Notes under the pieces: model-generated
Seen by the model: the letters and a program-made list of their open reading frames with translations, nothing else
Databases searched by the model: none
What the model was told of the DNA's origin: nothing
Program-made: the position numbers and the translations under genes
Source of the DNA: Bacillota bacterium
GTDB taxonomy: Bacteria > Bacillota > Clostridia > Clostridiales > Clostridiaceae
DNA: 6,909 nucleotides
Assembly: GCA_023399035.1 (NCBI GenBank)
Contig: JAEWQX010000086.1
Coordinates: 1 to 6,909 of the forward strand
Reading direction: 5' to 3'
Shown here: positions 1 through 6,059 of the stretch, piece by piece
How positions within the stretch are numbered: the stretch's first letter is position 1
Layout of the letters: the number at the start of each line of letters is the position of its first letter

Positions 1-1220
1 AGATTGTATTATCCAATATAAAGATTGGCGAAATAAGAAATACACCTGCTGTAAGTTACGAAGAAGATGAAGTTACAAGAATAATTCAGGAAGATGTAAA
101 TGAAAAGATACACAGTGAAATCAAGAACTGGACAGTTGGTGAGCTGAGGGAATGGATTCTTGATGAAAAAACAACTAATGAAATGATATGCAGGGTGAGA
201 AGAGGTCTTACAAGTGAAATAATTGCTGCAGTTACAAAGATAATGAGCAACCTTGACCTTGTATATGGAGCAAAGAAGATAATTGTGACAGCGCACTGCA
301 ATACAACCATAGGACTTGAAGGAACTTTTTCTTCAAGGCTTCAGCCAAATCATCCATCAGATGATCCAAAAGGCATAATGGCTTCTGTTATGGAGGGATT
401 AAGCTATGGGGCAGGAGATGCAGTAATTGGACTGAATCCAGTTATAGACACAGTTGAAAGCGTATCGAAGATTTTAAACAGCTTTGCGGATTTTATTAAT
501 AAGTGGAAGGTTCCAACACAAAACTGTGTGCTTGCCCATATAACTACACAAATGGAAGCAATACGAAAAGGAGCACCATGTGATCTCATGTTCCAGTCAC
601 TTGCAGGAAGCCAGAAGGGAAATGAAGCTTTTGGAATAACAAAGTCAATTCTTGACGAAGGATATGAAATGATGAAGCATGAAAGCACAAGTGCCGGGCC
701 TAATGTGATGTATTTTGAAACTGGTCAGGGGTCAGAATTATCATCAAATTCACATAATGGATGGGATCAGCTTGTAATGGAAGCGAGATGCTATGGACTT
801 GCAAAACATTATAATCCCTTCCTTGTAAACACTGTTGTAGGATTTATAGGGCCTGAATATTTATATGACAGCAAACAAGTCATAAGAGCAGGACTTGAAG
901 ATCACTTTATGGGCAAGCTTACAGGAATACCAATGGGATGCGATGTCTGCTATACAAACCATATGAGGGCAGATCAAAATGATATGGAAGTCCTGGCAAC
1001 AATGCTTGCTACAGCTGGATGTAATTATATTATGGGAATACCTCATGGTGATGACTGCATGCTTAATTATCAGTGTACAGGATATCATGACATCATTACA
1101 TTGAGATCATTATTAAATAAAAGGCCAATTAAGGAATTTGATATGTGGCTTGAAAAGATGGGACTGTTCAAGGATGGAAAGATGACAGAATTGACTGGAG
1201 ATGCATCAATATTTATGTAA
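1..1220 (+). CDS. eutB: Ethanolamine ammonia-lyase large subunit EutB (5' partial)
   Basis: Catalytic large subunit of adenosylcobalamin-dependent ethanolamine ammonia-lyase, which converts ethanolamine to acetaldehyde and ammonia. The reading frame is open from base 3, so the true start lies before the window; the ATG at 183 is internal. The 405 visible codons align with E. coli EutB (453 residues, recalled from memory) at a constant offset of 48, so only about 48 N-terminal residues are missing and no indel is evident. Known active-site residues are all present at E. coli-equivalent positions: R160 and Q162 (RLQPN, 336-344), N193 (GLNPV, 435-437), E287 (YFETGQGS, 717-719), F329 (VGFIGPEYL, 843-845) and D362 (GCDVCYTN, 942-944). 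The protein is therefore expected to be active. The eutC gene follows after a 183-base gap, longer than the usual near-contiguous arrangement. Family identity is very secure. Confidence 0.97.
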   Translation, partial: IVLSNIKIGEIRNTPAVSYEEDEVTRIIQEDVNEKIHSEIKNWTVGELREWILDEKTTNEMICRVRRGLTSEIIAAVTKIMSNLDLVYGAKKIIVTAHCNTTIGLEGTFSSRLQPNHPSDDPKGIMASVMEGLSYGAGDAVIGLNPVIDTVESVSKILNSFADFINKWKVPTQNCVLAHITTQMEAIRKGAPCDLMFQSLAGSQKGNEAFGITKSILDEGYEMMKHESTSAGPNVMYFETGQGSELSSNSHNGWDQLVMEARCYGLAKHYNPFLVNTVVGFIGPEYLYDSKQVIRAGLEDHFMGKLTGIPMGCDVCYTNHMRADQNDMEVLATMLATAGCNYIMGIPHGDDCMLNYQCTGYHDIITLRSLLNKRPIKEFDMWLEKMGLFKDGKMTELTGDASIFM

Positions 1221-1332
1221 TAGATACGCAAAAGAATTTAATAAGGACTTCATAGAAAAATGGAGAGTAGAGGGAATTCATATACAAATAGGGAGTGAAA
1301 AGATCATTAAAAGATTAGAATATAAAAATTAC

Positions 1333-1372
1333 ATTTAAAACAAGGTTAAAAATAAAAAATCAGGTTTTAAAT
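1333..1372. repeat. 9-bp inverted repeat in the eutB-eutC gap
   Basis: ATTTAAAAC (1333-1341) and its exact reverse complement GTTTTAAAT (1364-1372) flank a 22-base spacer. The stem is almost all A/T and no T-run follows, so it does not look like an intrinsic terminator. It could be a weak mRNA hairpin shaping the relative expression or stability of the two cistrons, an operator, or chance in AT-rich DNA. The rest of the 1221-1403 gap is AT-rich, with one short open frame (1201-1338) that has no good ribosome binding site. Confidence 0.3.
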
Positions 1373-1387
1373 ATAGAAAATAAACTT

Positions 1388-1395
1388 GAGGGGAG
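1388..1395 (+). promoter_or_regulatory. Ribosome binding site of eutC
   Basis: GAGGGGAG lies 8 bases before the ATG at 1404. It decides the start: the in-frame TTG at 1386, six codons upstream, overlaps this site and has no Shine-Dalgarno of its own. Confidence 0.8.
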
Positions 1396-1403
1396 ATGAG
1401 TCA

Positions 1404-2228
1404 ATGGAAGCAGTAGAAAAATCGGTATACTGCATGCTGGATGAAAGTGCACCTGTAATTGAAGAGGGATGCTTGGAGAATCTTAGAAAAGTTAATTTAA
1501 AGGAACAGTATCTTGTACCAGAGCCTAAGAACAGGGAAAAGTATATGGATATGAAAAGAGCTACTCCTGCAAGGCTTGGCATATGGCATGCTGGTCCAAG
1601 ATATAAAACAGAAACCATGCTGAGATTTAGGGCAGATCACTCAGCTGCACAGGATTCGGTATTTTCGTATGTTTCAGACGAATTTATTGAAAAGTGCAAT
1701 TATTTCACAGTAGAAACATTGTGCAGGGACAGAGAGGAATTCGTAACACGTCCTGATAAAGGCAGGATAATTTCTGACAAGGGAATTGAAATGATACAGG
1801 AAAGATGTATTAAGAATCCTACAGTTCAAATAATTGTAGCTGATGGATTGAGTGCAGCAGCAATTGAAGCAAATTCAAGAGATACACTGCTTGCATTACA
1901 GCAGGGGCTGGACAGATATGGAATTGATTATGGAACTACATTTTTTATAAAGAATTCTCGTGTTGCAACTGAAGATATGGTCAGTGAAATAGTCAATGCA
2001 GAAGTTGTATGCCAGCTTATTGGAGAAAGACCTGGACTTGTAAGCGCAGAAAGCATGAGTGCATACATAGCTTATAAGGCCACTGTCCACATGAATGAAT
2101 CAAGAAGGACAGTTGTATCAAATATTCATTCTGGAGGCACTATTCCAGTAGAGGCAGGATCTCATATAGCAGATATAATAAAACTTATGCTGGAAAAGAA
2201 GTGCAGCGGTACAGATTTGAAGCTTTGA
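1404..2228 (+). CDS. eutC: Ethanolamine ammonia-lyase small subunit EutC
   Basis: Small subunit of ethanolamine ammonia-lyase. It packs on EutB and helps form the adenosylcobalamin pocket. The 274-residue protein is slightly shorter than E. coli EutC (295). Recognisable family blocks in order are PARLGIWHAGPR (about 55-66), LRFRADHSAAQDSVF (73-87), FVTRPDKGRII (113-123), VQIIVADGLSAAAI (141-154), GERPGLVSAESMSAY (207-221) and SNIHSGGTIPVEAG (239-252). The shortfall is in the linker after the N-terminal helix; the core is complete. Residues 1-14 (MEAVEKSVYCMLDE) could form a short amphipathic helix, like the N-terminal tail that targets EutC to microcompartments in enteric bacteria; this is inference. 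The start is set by GAGGGGAG at 1388-1395. It is presumably co-transcribed with eutB despite the 183-base gap, since no terminator is seen between them. Confidence 0.96.
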   Translation: MEAVEKSVYCMLDESAPVIEEGCLENLRKVNLKEQYLVPEPKNREKYMDMKRATPARLGIWHAGPRYKTETMLRFRADHSAAQDSVFSYVSDEFIEKCNYFTVETLCRDREEFVTRPDKGRIISDKGIEMIQERCIKNPTVQIIVADGLSAAAIEANSRDTLLALQQGLDRYGIDYGTTFFIKNSRVATEDMVSEIVNAEVVCQLIGERPGLVSAESMSAYIAYKATVHMNESRRTVVSNIHSGGTIPVEAGSHIADIIKLMLEKKCSGTDLKL

Positions 2229-2278
2229 TTTATGTTAGTTTATACTTTACAGTGGATAGTTAGCAATTAATTCAATGC

Positions 2279-2306
2279 TTAACAATATTAATGATTAAGA
2301 TAATAT
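2279..2306 (+). promoter_or_regulatory. Possible sigma-A-type promoter for the permease gene
   Basis: TTAACA (2279-2284; five of six bases match TTGACA) is followed after 16 bases by TAATAT (2301-2306; four of six match TATAAT). Transcription would begin near 2313 and give a leader of roughly 115 bases containing the terminator-like hairpin at 2348-2412. Such matches are frequent in AT-rich DNA, and the permease could instead be read through from eutBC. Confidence 0.3.
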
Positions 2307-2317
2307 TAATGGTTAAG
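2284..2317. repeat. Tandem 16-base direct repeat
   Basis: AATATTAATGATTAAG (2284-2299) recurs as AATATTAATGGTTAAG (2302-2317) with one mismatch and an 18-base period. It lies inside the dyad at 2275-2320. Two similar sites less than two helical turns apart could bind a dimeric regulator; function is unproven. Confidence 0.4.
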
Positions 2318-2347
2318 CATGATATGAAAATAGAAAATTATTAATTT

Positions 2348-2412
2348 GAGATGTAATATTTGCAATGAAGCAAAAAAAGTTTTCATGTGGAATATTATAT
2401 CTCTTTTATTTT
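2348..2412 (+). terminator. Terminator-like hairpin (candidate attenuator) just before the permease
   Basis: GAGATGTAATATT (2348-2360) pairs over 13 contiguous base pairs, one of them G-U, with AATATTATATCTC (2391-2403). TTTTATTTT (2404-2412) follows at once. The loop is 30 bases and contains a second small hairpin. The U-rich tract ends exactly where the permease Shine-Dalgarno begins, a position typical of a regulated leader terminator rather than a plain end-of-operon site. The stem is AT-rich, so termination may be weak or conditional. It could also serve as the eutBC 3' end. Confidence 0.6.
2359..2374 (+). promoter_or_regulatory. Hexaloop hairpin resembling an ANTAR (EutV-type) antiterminator site
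   Basis: TTTGC (2359-2363) and GCAAA (2370-2374) form a perfect 5-bp stem closed by the six-base loop AATGAA, with A at loop position 1 and G at position 4. The core GCAATGAAGC resembles the conserved site bound by the response regulator EutV in Firmicutes eut leaders (recalled knowledge). Its left arm shares two bases with the terminator at 2348-2412, as the downstream hairpin of such sites does. Known sites have two hairpins, and no convincing upstream partner is visible, so this remains a candidate. Confidence 0.45.
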
Positions 2413-2422
2413 AAGGAGGGGA
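2413..2422 (+). promoter_or_regulatory. Strong ribosome binding site of the permease gene
   Basis: AAGGAGGGGA is close to the ideal anti-16S complement. Its GGAGG (2415-2419) lies 7 bases before the ATG at 2427. It abuts the T-run of the upstream hairpin, so the site is present only in transcripts that read through. Confidence 0.85.
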
Positions 2423-2426
2423 TTTT

Positions 2427-3926
2427 ATGAACATTACTTTACAAAAAGGCGGAGCTTCAGAAGAGGCAGGATTAAAAAGATCTTTAGGACTGAAAGAGTC
2501 AATAAGCATGACAATTGGTACTGTTGTAGGAGTTGGATTATTTACATGTGGTTCAGCACAGATTGGAGCAATGGGGCCATGGATAATAGTTGCAACTGCA
2601 ATATCACTTTTGATTTCAATATGGCCTTGTCTCTTATATGGTGAAATGGGAGCAGCACTTCCATTTGCAGGCGGTACTTATAATTATGCAAAATATGGGG
2701 CAAACAGGACACTTGCAAATATTGCCGGATGGAACTATATAGTAGCAGTTATTGCAATATGCAGTGGTGAGACACTTGCATTTTCAAATTATTTCACTAT
2801 TTTACTTGAAGCAGTAGGAATAGATATATCATTTGTAGATCCTAGAATTATTGCATGTATCCTTGTATTTGCATTTATAGTATTAAATTATAAGGGAATA
2901 CAGATTGCAGGTAAGTGGCAGAATATTTTTGTATTTTTCTTCTGGGGATGCAGCGTATTATGGTTCATATACATGTTCCCACAGATTCATTTTTCATATT
3001 TCACTGATACAAGCGCATTAAGCTTCCCAGCCTTTGGCGATTTCATGTATATACTTGGACTTGTATGGTGGTGCTATACTGGATTTGAAACAGCTGTAAG
3101 CATGGGTGGAGAAGTAAAATTCCCACAGATAACATTGCCAAGAGCATTGAAAATTTCTGTATTTTTAGTATTTGCTTGTAATGCATTATTCCAATGGTTC
3201 CTTGTAGGACTTGTGCCTTCAACTTTTTATCCTGATTTATTGATTGCAGTTGCACCATATGCAGATGGCTTGAAGATGGCAGGACTTGTTGGTGCTCCAA
3301 TAATAATCCTATGTATAGGTATTGCATTTGGAGGAGATTTATCAACAATCAATCCAGGGGTTGCAGCTCCTGCAAGATATGTTTACACAATGGCTCAGGA
3401 TAAGACTTTGCCTAATATTTTTGCAAAGACTCATCCAAAATTTGATACACCACATACAGCAATCATTCTTGTAGGTATAATAAACTTTTTATTAATAGCA
3501 ACAAATTCAATAAACTATATTGCTTCAGTAAGCTTATTTTCATTATTGGTATGCTATATGATAGGATGTATTTCTTATATTGGATTAAAGAAAAAAGAGC
3601 CTGACATGAACAGACCATATAAAGCACCTGCAGGAGTATTTGGGGCAGTTATTACAATTGCAATCTATACAGTATTATTATTTTTTGTAGATACAGCAGC
3701 ACTTATAACAGGCATAGTCATCACAATATTAAGCATAATATACTACTTTGCATTTACAAAGAAAACAGCAGTAGATGATATGAGCATACAAGATGAAGTG
3801 TGCAAGATTGAAGTACCAACAGAAGAAGAAAAAGCAGCATTGGATAAAGAATATAACATCTGGAAATACGCTACAATTGCAGTAACAATTATTTCTTTTG
3901 CATTATATATTGTCCCAATGCTATAA
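2427..3926 (+). CDS. APC-superfamily permease, probable ethanolamine/amino acid transporter
   Basis: Integral membrane secondary transporter of the amino acid-polyamine-organocation superfamily (AA_permease_2 type), 499 residues. The glycine-rich break of the first membrane helix is clear (GTVVGVGLFTCG, residues 31-42). The sixth-helix region and following loop carry the family pattern GFETAVSMGGEVKFPQITLPRA (219-240; first 12 residues GFETAVSMGGEV, then KFPQITLPRA). About twelve hydrophobic segments run to residue 444. A charged, Glu/Lys-rich stretch (445-478) follows, then one last hydrophobic helix (about 479-497), so an extra C-terminal helix is likely. Position right after eutBC suggests import of ethanolamine, but the substrate cannot be read from sequence; other amines or amino acids are possible. 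Expression may be controlled by the hairpin at 2348-2412. A terminator follows the gene. Confidence 0.85.
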   Translation: MNITLQKGGASEEAGLKRSLGLKESISMTIGTVVGVGLFTCGSAQIGAMGPWIIVATAISLLISIWPCLLYGEMGAALPFAGGTYNYAKYGANRTLANIAGWNYIVAVIAICSGETLAFSNYFTILLEAVGIDISFVDPRIIACILVFAFIVLNYKGIQIAGKWQNIFVFFFWGCSVLWFIYMFPQIHFSYFTDTSALSFPAFGDFMYILGLVWWCYTGFETAVSMGGEVKFPQITLPRALKISVFLVFACNALFQWFLVGLVPSTFYPDLLIAVAPYADGLKMAGLVGAPIIILCIGIAFGGDLSTINPGVAAPARYVYTMAQDKTLPNIFAKTHPKFDTPHTAIILVGIINFLLIATNSINYIASVSLFSLLVCYMIGCISYIGLKKKEPDMNRPYKAPAGVFGAVITIAIYTVLLFFVDTAALITGIVITILSIIYYFAFTKKTAVDDMSIQDEVCKIEVPTEEEKAALDKEYNIWKYATIAVTIISFALYIVPML

Positions 3927-3945
3927 GAACAGCTTTGCATAATTG

Positions 3946-3963
3946 ATATGAAAGTTTTCATAT
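3946..3963. repeat. Perfect short palindrome after the permease gene
   Basis: ATATGAAA (3946-3953) and TTTCATAT (3956-3963) are exact reverse complements with a 2-base centre. As RNA it would be a 7-bp hairpin with an AGTT loop. No good T-run follows. It may be a minor 3' end structure or a protein-binding dyad. Confidence 0.35.
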
Positions 3964-4012
3964 TATATATTGATAAAATGATATTAAGATAATAAATCTA
4001 TCTAAGTTTATG

Positions 4013-4060
4013 AAAGTCCTGAATGATTTCAGGGCTTTAATTGTTTATATTTCTTTACTT
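4013..4060 (+). terminator. Intrinsic terminator ending the ethanolamine block
   Basis: AAAGTCCTGAA (4013-4023) pairs with TTCAGGGCTTT (4028-4038) around a TGAT loop, making 11 bp with one G-U. A T-rich tail (4036 to about 4060) follows. It lies 86 bases after the permease stop and separates the ethanolamine genes from the downstream operon. The arms are nearly symmetrical A/T-ended, so it may also work on the opposite strand. Confidence 0.85.
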
Positions 4061-4162
4061 TATCAGAAAATCAATTTCTATAAGCAATCATGAATTTTAA
4101 TAAAGAATTTGTGAAATAATTAAAATGTGAAGTTAAAACAACTGAAGAAAAGAGGAAGAAAT

Positions 4163-4648
4163 ATGAGAAAAGGTTTATTAAAGTTACTAGCAGTAATTAT
4201 GACATTAGTATTATTAGGAGGATGTGGTACATCATCTAATGAAAAAAATGTTTCAACAGCAAGTATTGTAGAAAGCATACATAATGAAATTGAAATGAGA
4301 ATGACTGAGCCTGTAGACGAGGCTGTGATTTCTGAAAGTTATTATTTAGATGATAATATTATTGAAGAAGCTACAATAGAAAAAGGAGTTATAAATACTG
4401 GAATTGAGCTTCTAGCTGTAGTAAAGGCTAAGAAAGGAAAAGTTGAGGATGTTAAGCTAGCGCTTGAAAAGGTTAAGGATGATAAAAAAGAAGCTGCATT
4501 CTATCCCGGAGAAGGTGAAGCTGTAGATAATGCTGAAATAAAGACAGTAGACAATTATGTAGGATTGTTTATAATTCCTGATTATGATCAAAGTGGAGAA
4601 AATAATTCAGAAAAAGCAGCTGAAATATTTGAAAAGGCATTAAGATAG
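4163..4648 (+). CDS. DUF4358-type lipoprotein
   Basis: Predicted lipoprotein of 161 residues. A charged start (MRK), a hydrophobic stretch (about 5-18) and the lipobox LGGC with Cys21 mark export and lipid anchoring to the outer membrane face. The mature part matches what I know of the DUF4358 family: an aliphatic strand and Lys-rich helix (GIELLAVVKAKKGKVEDVKLALEK, about residues 80-103) and a later block NAEIKTVDNYVGLFIIPD. The ATG at 4163 is chosen because AGAGGAAG (4151-4158) sits just upstream and it places the signal peptide at the N-terminus; the in-frame GTG at 4127 would add 12 residues with no good Shine-Dalgarno. The stop TAG shares its last base with the GTG of the next gene, so the two are probably translationally coupled. 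Function is unknown; the context suggests an accessory to polymer acetylation. Confidence 0.85.
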   Translation: MRKGLLKLLAVIMTLVLLGGCGTSSNEKNVSTASIVESIHNEIEMRMTEPVDEAVISESYYLDDNIIEEATIEKGVINTGIELLAVVKAKKGKVEDVKLALEKVKDDKKEAAFYPGEGEAVDNAEIKTVDNYVGLFIIPDYDQSGENNSEKAAEIFEKALR

Positions 4649-6051
4649 TGGTATTCAGCAGTATTGTTTTTTTATTCAGATTTCTGCCATCAGCACTTAT
4701 AATTTCATACATTACTCCAGATAAATATAAAAATATTGTATTGACTGTTTTTAGTCTTGTATTTTATTCATATGGAGAAGGAAAGTATGTTCTTTTGATG
4801 GCTGCTTCAATATTGGTTGATTACAGTGCAGGAAAATTTATATATAAGTATAGAGAAGAGAGAAAAAAAGGCATGAGCATATTATGCCTTTCTCTTATAT
4901 TTAATTTAGGAACCCTGTTTATATTTAAATATCTAAATTTCTTTATTGAAATCTTTAACAGTGTTTTTACTTTTAATCTACCTTATGCAGATATAACACT
5001 TCCACTGGGAATAAGTTTCTATACTTTTCAGACAATGTCTTACAGCATAGATGTATATAAGGGAAAAATAAAACCTGAAAGAAATATAATAGATTTTGCA
5101 GCATTTGTTACTTTGTTTCCACAGCTAATAGCAGGACCAATAGTAAAATACAGCCATATACAAAAGGATATAAAACATAGAAGTATGAAAGCATATAAAG
5201 TTGAGAGAGGAATAGAAAAATTCATATTTGGTCTTGGAAGAAAGGTTCTTATAGCAAATAACATAGGAATGCTTTGGAGTGAAATTGAAAATATGGGATT
5301 TCAGAATATATCCACATTTGCTGCATACCTTGGAATCTTAGCCTTTTCATTTCAGATTTATTTTGATTTCAGCGGATATTCCCTTATGGCACAGGGTATA
5401 GGAGAGATGCTTGGATTTGAGTTTCCACTTAATTTTAATTATCCATATGTATCAAGAAGTATAAGTGAATTTTGGAGAAGATGGCATATAACCTTAGGTT
5501 TATGGTTTAGGGAATATGTTTATATACCTTTAGGAGGAAACAGAAGAGGAACTTTAATTACAGTAAGGAATCTTTTCATAGTGTGGGCACTGACAGGTTT
5601 GTGGCATGGTGCAGGATTGAACTTTATATTATGGGGAATTATGTTTTTTATTCTCATATGCATTGAAAAGTTTGGATTTATTAAAATTCTTGATAAACAC
5701 AGGATTTTTTCTCATATATACACATTATTTTTTCTTATGATAGGATGGTCTCTTTTTGCAATAACAGATTATGAAGGCGTTAAGTTATTCATGAACAGGC
5801 TATTTGTTTATGAAGGAGGTACGGATTATCTATATTATATAAGAAATTATGGTATTTCACTTATTATAGGATTAATCTTTTCACTGCCTGCAGCTTCAAA
5901 TGTATATTTAAAGATTTTAGACATTGTCAAGCAAAAAGGTGGAACATATGCAGAAATCATAAATACTGTAGTTCTTATGGCAGTATTTATAATAAGCACA
6001 GCTTATCTTGTAGATGCAACATACAATCCATTTTTATATTTCAGATTTTAG
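4648..6051 (+). CDS. MBOAT-family O-acyltransferase (AlgI/DltB-like)
   Basis: Polytopic membrane-bound O-acyltransferase of 467 residues, the usual length for AlgI-like members. Such proteins move an acyl group, usually acetyl, across the membrane for transfer to an extracellular polysaccharide or wall polymer. The N-terminus MVFSSIVFLFRFLP is typical of the family, supporting the GTG start. Conserved blocks are GISFYTFQTMSYSIDVYKGK (121-140), FPQLIAGPIVKY (157-168), FQIYFDFSGYS (235-245), SEFWRRWHITLG (273-284, His280), YIPLGGNRRG (292-301) and LTGLWHGAGLNF (315-326). His320 in WHGA is the expected catalytic histidine. The TAG/GTG junction at 4646-4650 gives a one-base overlap with the lipoprotein gene, and only a weak GAAAAGG is upstream, so translation probably depends on coupling. 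The acceptor polymer is unknown. Confidence 0.93.
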   Translation: MVFSSIVFLFRFLPSALIISYITPDKYKNIVLTVFSLVFYSYGEGKYVLLMAASILVDYSAGKFIYKYREERKKGMSILCLSLIFNLGTLFIFKYLNFFIEIFNSVFTFNLPYADITLPLGISFYTFQTMSYSIDVYKGKIKPERNIIDFAAFVTLFPQLIAGPIVKYSHIQKDIKHRSMKAYKVERGIEKFIFGLGRKVLIANNIGMLWSEIENMGFQNISTFAAYLGILAFSFQIYFDFSGYSLMAQGIGEMLGFEFPLNFNYPYVSRSISEFWRRWHITLGLWFREYVYIPLGGNRRGTLITVRNLFIVWALTGLWHGAGLNFILWGIMFFILICIEKFGFIKILDKHRIFSHIYTLFFLMIGWSLFAITDYEGVKLFMNRLFVYEGGTDYLYYIRNYGISLIIGLIFSLPAASNVYLKILDIVKQKGGTYAEIINTVVLMAVFIISTAYLVDATYNPFLYFRF

Positions 6052-6059
6052 GAGATATT

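Larger units (their letters stand above)
2275..2320. repeat. Imperfect dyad (candidate operator or leader hairpin) upstream of the permease
   Basis: ATGCTTAAC (2275-2283) pairs with GTTAAGCAT (2312-2320), and inside it ATTAAT (2287-2292) can pair with ATTAAT (2305-2310), giving an interrupted 15-bp hairpin or dyad. No T-run follows, so it is not a normal terminator. It spans the possible promoter at 2279-2306, which fits an operator for a regulator, but the AT-rich composition makes partial dyads common. Confidence 0.4.

Noticed and set aside
9..310. Two overlapping reverse-strand open frames opposite eutB
   Set aside because: They lie opposite a highly conserved stretch of eutB, have Cys/Phe/Ser-rich low-quality translations, and no ribosome binding site.
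404..1088. Further reverse-strand open frames within eutB
   Set aside because: Antisense shadows of EutB codons; no recognisable family features.
1333..1372. Terminator between eutB and eutC
   Set aside because: The stem is nearly all A/T with a 22-base loop, and A-rich rather than T-rich sequence follows.
1386..1403. Upstream TTG start for eutC
   Set aside because: The TTG overlaps the Shine-Dalgarno GAGGGGAG that serves the ATG at 1404; the extra residues are not family-like.
2387..2644. Forward open frame overlapping the permease start
   Set aside because: It lies in another frame over the conserved first helices of the permease and its start precedes the Shine-Dalgarno; an out-of-frame shadow.
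3043..3961. Reverse-strand open frames opposite the permease
   Set aside because: Antisense to a clear membrane protein gene; no start signals or family resemblance.
4127..4162. Upstream GTG start for the lipoprotein
   Set aside because: It would put 12 charged residues before the signal peptide and has no good Shine-Dalgarno; the ATG at 4163 has AGAGGAAG.
4039..4162. Promoter for the lipoprotein-MBOAT-DHHW operon
   Set aside because: A promoter is expected here, but the AT-rich sequence offers only poorly spaced matches (for example TTTACT and TATAAG 19 bases apart), so none is called.
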